This document shows positions 58,396 through 64,000 of a DNA stretch of 64,000 nucleotides, piece after piece (the stretch's first letter is position 1; each line of letters opens with the position of its first letter). The stretch lies in contig CM075782.1 of the NCBI GenBank assembly GCA_037974665.1, positions 41,344,851 through 41,408,850 of the forward strand, written 5' to 3'. The notes under the pieces are model-generated. The model saw only the letters and a list, made by a program, of their open reading frames with translations, searched no databases and was not told the origin of the DNA. The position numbers and the translations under genes were made by a program. Origin of the DNA: Ehretia macrophylla (lineage: Eukaryota > Streptophyta > Magnoliopsida > Boraginales > Ehretiaceae).

Positions 58396-58899
58396 CTTTT
58401 TAGTTTTGAATTTTTTGCCCCGTTCAAGCGTGCCAAGATGCTTTATCCGTAACATTTCTATTACCGAGTCCCACGGCATCTTAGGCAAGACAACTTCGCT
58501 TTGCGTAGAGGTGGTGTAACACCCCGTTCCCTCTCGAGACCGGGAGTTCTATCAATCAATCTAACCACAACCCAAACCAAACCCGGGCAAGATTTTAGGG
58601 AAAGACGGACAGAGTCTCCCTTATTTCTAGGCAAATTGCAAAACCTGTAATAGCATATAAATGGACCAACACCGTGTCCAACCATTCAACCACCTCAATG
58701 CCATCCGAGCCTTGGTTCACAACAAGAAAATCACAAGTAAATATATATTCAAGCTTAGCAATTAAACTACACCAACCTATCAAAGCTATACCACACTTTG
58801 AAGGCTATGGATCACTCGAGCGAGTAATGTACCGATCACGATTACGATGACATTAACGATGATGCGCCGACCCAAACCACCTTATAACACCAGTTTGGA

Positions 58900-58914
58900 A
58901 TACTCCGGAAGTAT
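58900..58914. promoter_or_regulatory. Conserved LTR near-palindrome, variant
   Basis: ATACT-CCGGA-AGTAT, in the same order next to a GGGTCGTAGAATT-like stretch (reverse strand, to about 58935) as in the other LTRs. The second copy is at 63020-63034. Confidence 0.5.
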
Positions 58915-59210
58915 CCATCAATTCTACGACCCAAAACTCCCTGGGAGGCAACCCAAGCGAGAAGAGGGAATAGCAGCGGAGCTAGAGCAACCAACACTGG
59001 CAACCCGAGGCTACCCAGAGAGGCCCATCACTCACGCGCGAAATACTATGCAAGGCAAGACTCGATACAAGGCAATAAACGAGCGATATCAAGCATTCTC
59101 AACAATCGATAAACATTTCAATCAATAATCAACTCCAACAAGTGTAATAAGCATTTGCAATCAAACAAGTAACAAGAACAACACCAACTCACATTATCAA
59201 GAAATAACAA

Positions 59211-59350
59211 GTATTCTATAGGCATTATAAGCATTCTATAGGCAACATAAGCATTCTATAAGCAATATAAGCATACTATAATCAATATAATCATTCTATG
59301 AGCAATAAAAGCATTCTATAATCAATATAAACATACTATAAGCAATATAC
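59211..59350. repeat. 20-bp tandem repeat, seven copies, in the LTR
   Basis: Unit close to GCATTCTATAAGCAATATAA, with exact 20-bp spacing and point changes. The same array is in the other LTR at 63331-63470. Confidence 0.92.
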
Positions 59351-60782
59351 TATGAAACCACACAAAATCACAAAATTGACCACCACTTCAATTCACTATT
59401 ACTTTCAAACGAGCCACGAGCTTTAGAATACGATTTCGTCAATCCTCCTAGGTCACCGTAAGGCACGTCTAAAGACCCCGAAACCCTACTTAACCCTAGA
59501 ACTCGCGCAAAGCCCCGATTTTCCCCTTTCTCGTTTGAACTACAACTAATCCAACCAAACACCCAAACAACGCCATAAACGCACCAAAAGTGCTTCCATG
59601 GCTTCCCGAAACAATGCCAACACGCAAAACGAGAAAACGCTAAAGTCGACCTAAACGACCTCGACTTTCACCAAGGCTTAATTCCCGTTTTTTTCCATTA
59701 CGCAACCCAAACAAACCACACATTTAGGCATTCTAGCACACCTAGCACATTTCTACATCAACGGATAGCATAACCGAGCAACCTCATCGTTTCAAGGGTT
59801 TACTATTCATAAAATACTATTCATTAATCAATTTAAATTGCAATCTCAACATTTAACCGCAGAAAATGTTAAAAAGCTATAAATACATGTTCTACAATCA
59901 ACAAGGATCATTCTTTAAGCAACAAAACGATTAAAACAACTATCTATGCATAAAATCCAAAAATCAAAGTTTAGACACAAATATTTTAAATGCACAAATA
60001 ACGATGAAACCCTCACCTTAGATGCTCCTAGACCCTAGGAAAACCTCGTAGAGTGCTCGGAAACCACCCCGCACAAGACCCCGCGAAGAATTGAAGATTT
60101 GAAGTTGAATTTCTTTTTTTTTTCTCTCTTCTTATTTTCGGCCAGCTTGCTGCTGTTTCAGTTCTGTTTTTTATTTTATTTTGCAAGGTTTTAAGCTTAT
60201 AAGGTGATACAAAGTCAAATGGTCAAGGCCTTTTGGTCAATGCTAACTAAACATGGTCAAAGTAGTTAATTTTGTGCATTTTAAGCTTAAAACAACTAAT
60301 GAAATATTAATTCTAGCTAACAACAATTAAAATATAAAATTTAAGTCATCTAAATACTAGTTTCACTATTTACTGAGGACTCGAATTCATTTCCTAACTA
60401 TCTCTCTCAATATGCAATGCACGTTGCGACAACAAAGAAGTAACAATTAATTCTCAAAGAATCTAAGAAATATATCATTTTTGGAAAGCATCATAGTTTA
60501 GAATTTACTCCGGCTCGGAGCTACTTTTTATTTAATTGAAATCTGAGCATTTAAGCGCAGAAAAAATAAAACCGATTGACATCAATATGAAAAGTAGTTG
60601 TTATTCCGTTAAAATAATTAGCTCAAGTATTATTCTAGTTACTTCTGAAAGAAATATGAAAATAAAGCTTCAAATAATGTTTAACTAAAAAATAAACACA
60701 AATTCAATGCCAACATTTAAAATGTCACTTAGTTAAATGCAATTAAATGCCTTTAAATGCATGCCGGGTTCGGGTTATCACA

Positions 60783-60797
60783 TCCTTCCCCCCTTAA
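60783..60797 (-). other. Polypurine tract of the minus-strand element
   Basis: Minus-strand AAGGGGGGAAGGA lies directly before the LTR start TGTGATAAC. Confidence 0.88.
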
Positions 60798-62615
60798 AAC
60801 AATTGCGTCCTCGCAATTCTTCTTCCAATAGAACTCAACATCATCTGAAATCCAATTCTGACTAATCTTCATTGGTTGCTGAACAAGACACTGATTAATA
60901 ATGTTTGAAGAATATCTTACTAAGAAACCCCAATAGTACTGACTGAAAACTCCAAAACAATAAGACCAAATAAAGGTTTAATTGAAAATGCCATCTTGAA
61001 ATCCAAATAAGAATTCCGCTGGTCAAGAACATCATAAAAGAATTCCCCGCTAAGAGTGCCAAGAAGATGCCAATAATGACTAAAGCAAAGATACTGTAGA
61101 TGTCACTAATACCACACAATAACGACAAGAAGAATACCTCACGCACGAATCTCCAATAGAAGTTTAACTATTACCGTCCGAGAATTCCCAAGCAAAAAGC
61201 CAAATAAAAGCTCAAACAAAGATTCCATCTAGAGGTCCAAAGAAATACCACGCGGGTCATGAATTTCATAGAAGAATGCCCTGCTAAGAGTGCTGAAGAA
61301 AAATACTAAGAACCCAATCAAATATATTTCAAAGTTCCAAAGAAGCCTTCCAAATAATAACCCCATGGAACAACCAATTAGATTCCGAGTTTTGCTATCA
61401 AATGCTGAGAGGAATATCAAAGGAAATAGCAGAGAGAAAATAATGTGCCCAATAAGACAATCAAGTTGGATAACAAATATAGTTTCCCAGATGGATGAAA
61501 ACTCCAAGGATAAACACCGAACTGGTGAACAATACACCGAGACCAAACTCTGAGCCCTCTTCACTGATTGCCAAGTAAGAACTTCATACAACTTTGCCAA
61601 CAAAGAAAATACCAATAGAATGCTAATAAGAATTTCAAAGAATACCATAAGTAGTATTATACAATAAGTCTGATAGGAACTCCAAATACCAAACCTACTG
61701 AGGAACACTGAAGAGGATATCCGAAACAATGCTCCAATAAGAAAGTAGCCAAGTTGCCCAATAAGTAAATACTAAATAAATGGCCATCAAGGATTCTAGA
61801 GAATGCCATTGCAGAATTTCCATTCAGGGATGCCAGTAGCACACCAATAAAGTCCAAGACACACATACCATAGACAATACTGTGCAGTAAGGCCGATTGA
61901 AATCCCATTAACCAAGTCCACTGAGAAGTGCCAACAAAAGTCCCCAAAGAACACCCATTAAGAAAACCAAAGAATGCTCCAAAGAATAACCAAATAAAAT
62001 ACCCCAAGAGAAAGCTACACTTTCACAATTGTTAAGCATAGAGAAGGCCATAGAGATTTGCCAATAATCGAGCTTTAAAAGCAAACACCAATTCCCAAAT
62101 AAAGGCTAGCCAAATGCCATTCATTTCCTGCCAATCCATACACCTTGAAAAGCCAGCGGTGAACCACTTTCTTCAAGGGAGGAAGAGGACTTACTTACTA
62201 TTTCCATAGGACATGTATGAATGCCAATATATCACAGTTATACACATGCCAAGTTTACAAAATAGTTTATTCAACAAAGTCACTCAAGCACGGCAATCAA
62301 GTCAAGCACAACATAATCAATTCAAGACATTTTAAAACATACATTACAAGCAATACTTCAAGCAAATAACAATACACGAGGTCGATACAATTCACGATGC
62401 CAATTCGATAAGTCAATTCGATAGACAACTAGACACTTCACTTCACTTAGCACACAATTAACACATAACACATAACTTTATCACATAAGTGCATACATTC
62501 AAGTCAAGACACACAATCTCACATACAGGCACACACTTTCAAGACACACTTAACAAGCACACATTCAAGGGTCACTACCCACCAGACCGAGGACCCTGTC
62601 CCGGCTTATGAGCTA
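60798..62615 (-). other. Internal region without gag-pol; degenerate short repeats
   Basis: Much of 60890-62150 consists of loosely repeated words such as AAGAATGCC, CCAATAAGAA and CCAAATAAA (plus strand), spaced about 15-25 bases. On the minus strand this gives open frames of 83-166 codons (60895-61146, 61229-61729, 61657-62007) rich in F, L, I, S and G. These look hydrophobic, but no family is recognisable. About 62200-62560 is CA-rich and low complexity. I do not call a gene here. Confidence 0.6.
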
Positions 62616-62632
62616 GACAAGCTCTGATACCA
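62616..62632 (-). other. Primer binding site (initiator tRNA-Met type)
   Basis: On the minus strand TGGTATCAGAGCTTGTC starts two bases after the 5' LTR end, matching the usual complement of initiator tRNA-Met. Confidence 0.92.
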
Positions 62633-62634
62633 CC

Positions 62635-64000
62635 TGTAACACCCCGTTCCCTCTCGAGACCGGGAGTTCTATCAATCAATCTAACCACAACCCAAACCAA
62701 ACCCGGGCAAGATTTTAGGGAAAGACGGATAGAGTCTCCCCTGTTTCTAGACAAATTGCAAAACCTGTAATAGCATATAAATGGACCAACACCGTGTCCA
62801 ACCATTCAACCACCTCAAGGCCATCCGAGCCTTGGTTCACAACAAGCAAATCACAAGTAAATATATATTCAAGCCTAGCAATTAAACTACACCAACCTAT
62901 CAAAGCTATACCACACTTTGAAGGCTATGGATCACTCGAGCGAGTAATGTACCGATCACGATTCCGATGACATTAACGATGATGCGCCGGCCCAAACCAC
63001 CTTATAACACCAGTTTGGAATACTCCGGAAGTATCCATCAATTTTACGACCCAAGACTCCCTAGGAGGCAACCCAAGCGAGAAGAGGGAATAGCAGCGGA
63101 GCTAGAGCAACCAACACTGGCAACCCGAGGCTACCCAGAGAGGCCCATCACTCACGCGCGAAATACTATGCAATGCAAGACTCGATATAAGGCAATAAAC
63201 GAGCGATATCAAGCATTCTCAACAATCGATAAACATTTCAATCAATAATCAACTCCAACAAGTGTAATAAGCATTTGCAATCAAACAAGTAACAAGAACA
63301 ACACCAACTAACATTATCAAGCAATAACAAGTATTCTATAGGCATTATAAGCATTCTATAGGCAACATAAGCATTCTATAAGCAATATAAGCATACTATA
63401 ATCAATATAATCATTCTATGAGCAATATAAGCATTCTATAATCAATATAAATATACTATAAGCAATATTCTATGAAAACACACAAAATCACAAAAATGAC
63501 CCCAACTTCAAAACACTACTACTTTCAAATGAGCCACGAGCTCTAGAAACCGACTTCGCCAATCCTCCTAGGTCACCATAAGGCACGTCTAAAGACCCCG
63601 AAACCTTACTTTACCCTAGAACTCGCGCAAAGCCCCGATTTCTCCCTTTCTCATTTGAACTACAACTATACCAACCAAACACCCAACCAACGCCATAAAC
63701 GCACCAAAAGTGCTTCCATGGCTTCCTGAAACAATGCCAACACGCAAAATGAGAAAATGCTAAAGTCGACCTAAACGACCCCGACTTTCACCAAGGCTTA
63801 ATTCTCATTTTTTCCACTATGCAACCCAAACAAACCACACATTTAGGCATTCTAGCACACCTAGCACATTTCTACATCAACGGACAGCATAACCGAGCAA
63901 CCTCATCGTTTCAAGGATTTACTATTCATAAAATACTATTCATTAATCAATTTAAATTGCAATCTCAACATTTAACCGCAGAAAATGTTAAAAAGCTATA
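62635..64000 (-). repeat. 5' LTR of the minus-strand element, incomplete
   Basis: Collinear with 58515-59880 with scattered substitutions. The remaining ~0.9 kb of the LTR would lie to the right of the window. Confidence 0.9.
63331..63470. repeat. 20-bp tandem repeat, seven copies, second LTR
   Basis: Same seven units as at 59211-59350 with a few base changes, so the array predates this insertion. Confidence 0.92.

Larger units (their letters stand above)
32404..58514 (+). repeat. 5S rDNA tandem array, segment C
   Basis: Forty-eight full or partial 5S copies plus one pair of tiny fragments, from 32704 to 58277. Subtracting the retrotransposon and one GGCTG from the distance 20194-32704 gives 533 bp, one S repeat, so this continues segment B. 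Class order is S (32704), L (33389-36611), then S from 37140 on. S spacing is very regular (529-536 bp) except at local deletions or duplications. The segment ends in mid-spacer, 238 bases after the last 5S start. Spacers contain no protein gene that I can support. Confidence 0.94.
58515..60782 (-). repeat. 3' LTR of the minus-strand element
   Basis: On the minus strand it starts TGTGATAACCCGAACCC and ends CGGGGTGTTACA. It contains a seven-copy 20-bp repeat (59211-59350), the near-palindrome ATACTCCGGAAGTAT (58900-58914) and CCCTCACCTT (60010-60019, reverse of AAGGTGAGGG). The open frame at 58847-59128, also present at 62967-63248, is repeated only because the LTR is repeated. Confidence 0.9.
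58515..64000 (-). mobile_element. LTR retrotransposon, probably non-autonomous, cut by window end
   Basis: Two direct LTR copies (58515-60782; 62635 to beyond 64000) flank a short internal region of 1852 bp. That region has a PBS next to the right LTR and a polypurine tract next to the left one, both on the minus strand. No gag or pol motif (zinc knuckle, FIDD, DDE) is visible inside. The element is therefore a large-LTR element that would need proteins from a relative. The 5 bases before it are GGTGG (58510-58514); the other target-site copy is outside the window. The LTRs differ only lightly. Confidence 0.9.

Noticed and set aside
2406-58514. Regularly spaced repeats as a CRISPR array
   Set aside because: The repeat is a 119-nt plant 5S gene with 410-560 bp homologous spacers; CRISPR repeats are much shorter with unique spacers.
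2406-58514. Cassandra-type TRIM elements, whose LTRs contain 5S sequence
   Set aside because: The units are head-to-tail at constant spacing with no PBS, PPT or target duplications around each 5S.
61229-62007. A multi-pass membrane protein gene on the minus strand
   Set aside because: The hydrophobic frames come from repeated TTGG/ATTC-rich words inside a retroelement, overlap each other, and match no family I recognise.
58847-63248. A conserved 93-codon gene present twice (58847-59128 and 62967-63248)
   Set aside because: The two copies are the same place in the two LTRs of one element, so similarity reflects LTR duplication.
1-64000. tRNA, 45S rRNA, telomere or organelle sequences
   Set aside because: I looked for tRNA arms and box B words, conserved 18S/25S stretches and TTTAGGG runs and saw none that hold up.

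Overview
The window is plant nuclear DNA. It is dominated by a tandem 5S ribosomal RNA gene array, all copies on the + strand, into which LTR retrotransposons have inserted. The 119-nt repeat matches the plant 5S rRNA pattern: a GGGTGCGATCATACCAGCAC-like start, box A near AAGTTAAGCGTGC, box C near GGATGGGTGACC, and a GCACCCC end followed by a T run. The retroelements are Ty3/gypsy type, and the one with recognisable pol genes looks like the Tekay (Del) chromovirus lineage. An angiosperm, probably a dicot, is the best reading. I cannot name the species.

Layout. 1-2405: the 3' part of an LTR (+) that begins outside the window. 2406-8593: 5S array segment A. 8594-12315: a solo LTR (-) with a TAAGG target duplication. 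12316-20431: 5S segment B. 20432-32403: a full-length Tekay-like element (+) with GGCTG target duplications, about 3.57-kb LTRs and a decayed gag-pol. 32404-58514: 5S segment C. 58515-64000: a second LTR element (-), apparently non-autonomous, whose 5' LTR runs off the window. With the insertions removed the three 5S segments join in register, so they were one continuous array.

The array holds about 72 recognisable 5S copies plus fragments. They fall into two classes. Class L has a repeat length near 679 bp and a 5S close to the plant consensus. Class S has a repeat length near 532 bp and shared 5S changes at about positions 20 (C to G), 43 (A to T), 67 (C to A) and 96 (T to A). The L spacer carries an extra block of about 147 bp just upstream of the gene, with several TGGGCY (site II-like) motifs. 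The classes alternate in blocks S-L-S-L-S-L-S, and five spacers are hybrids, which indicates unequal exchange or gene conversion. No copy is perfectly canonical and many differences are C-to-T or G-to-A, so this may be a silenced or marginal part of a 5S locus. Class S may be a 5S-derived satellite or a variant 5S gene family.

The only protein-coding content I can support is the decayed gag-pol of the Tekay-like element, with several in-frame stops and two frameshifts. The many open frames of 60-100 codons in the array are chance readings of the 5S repeat and its spacer.
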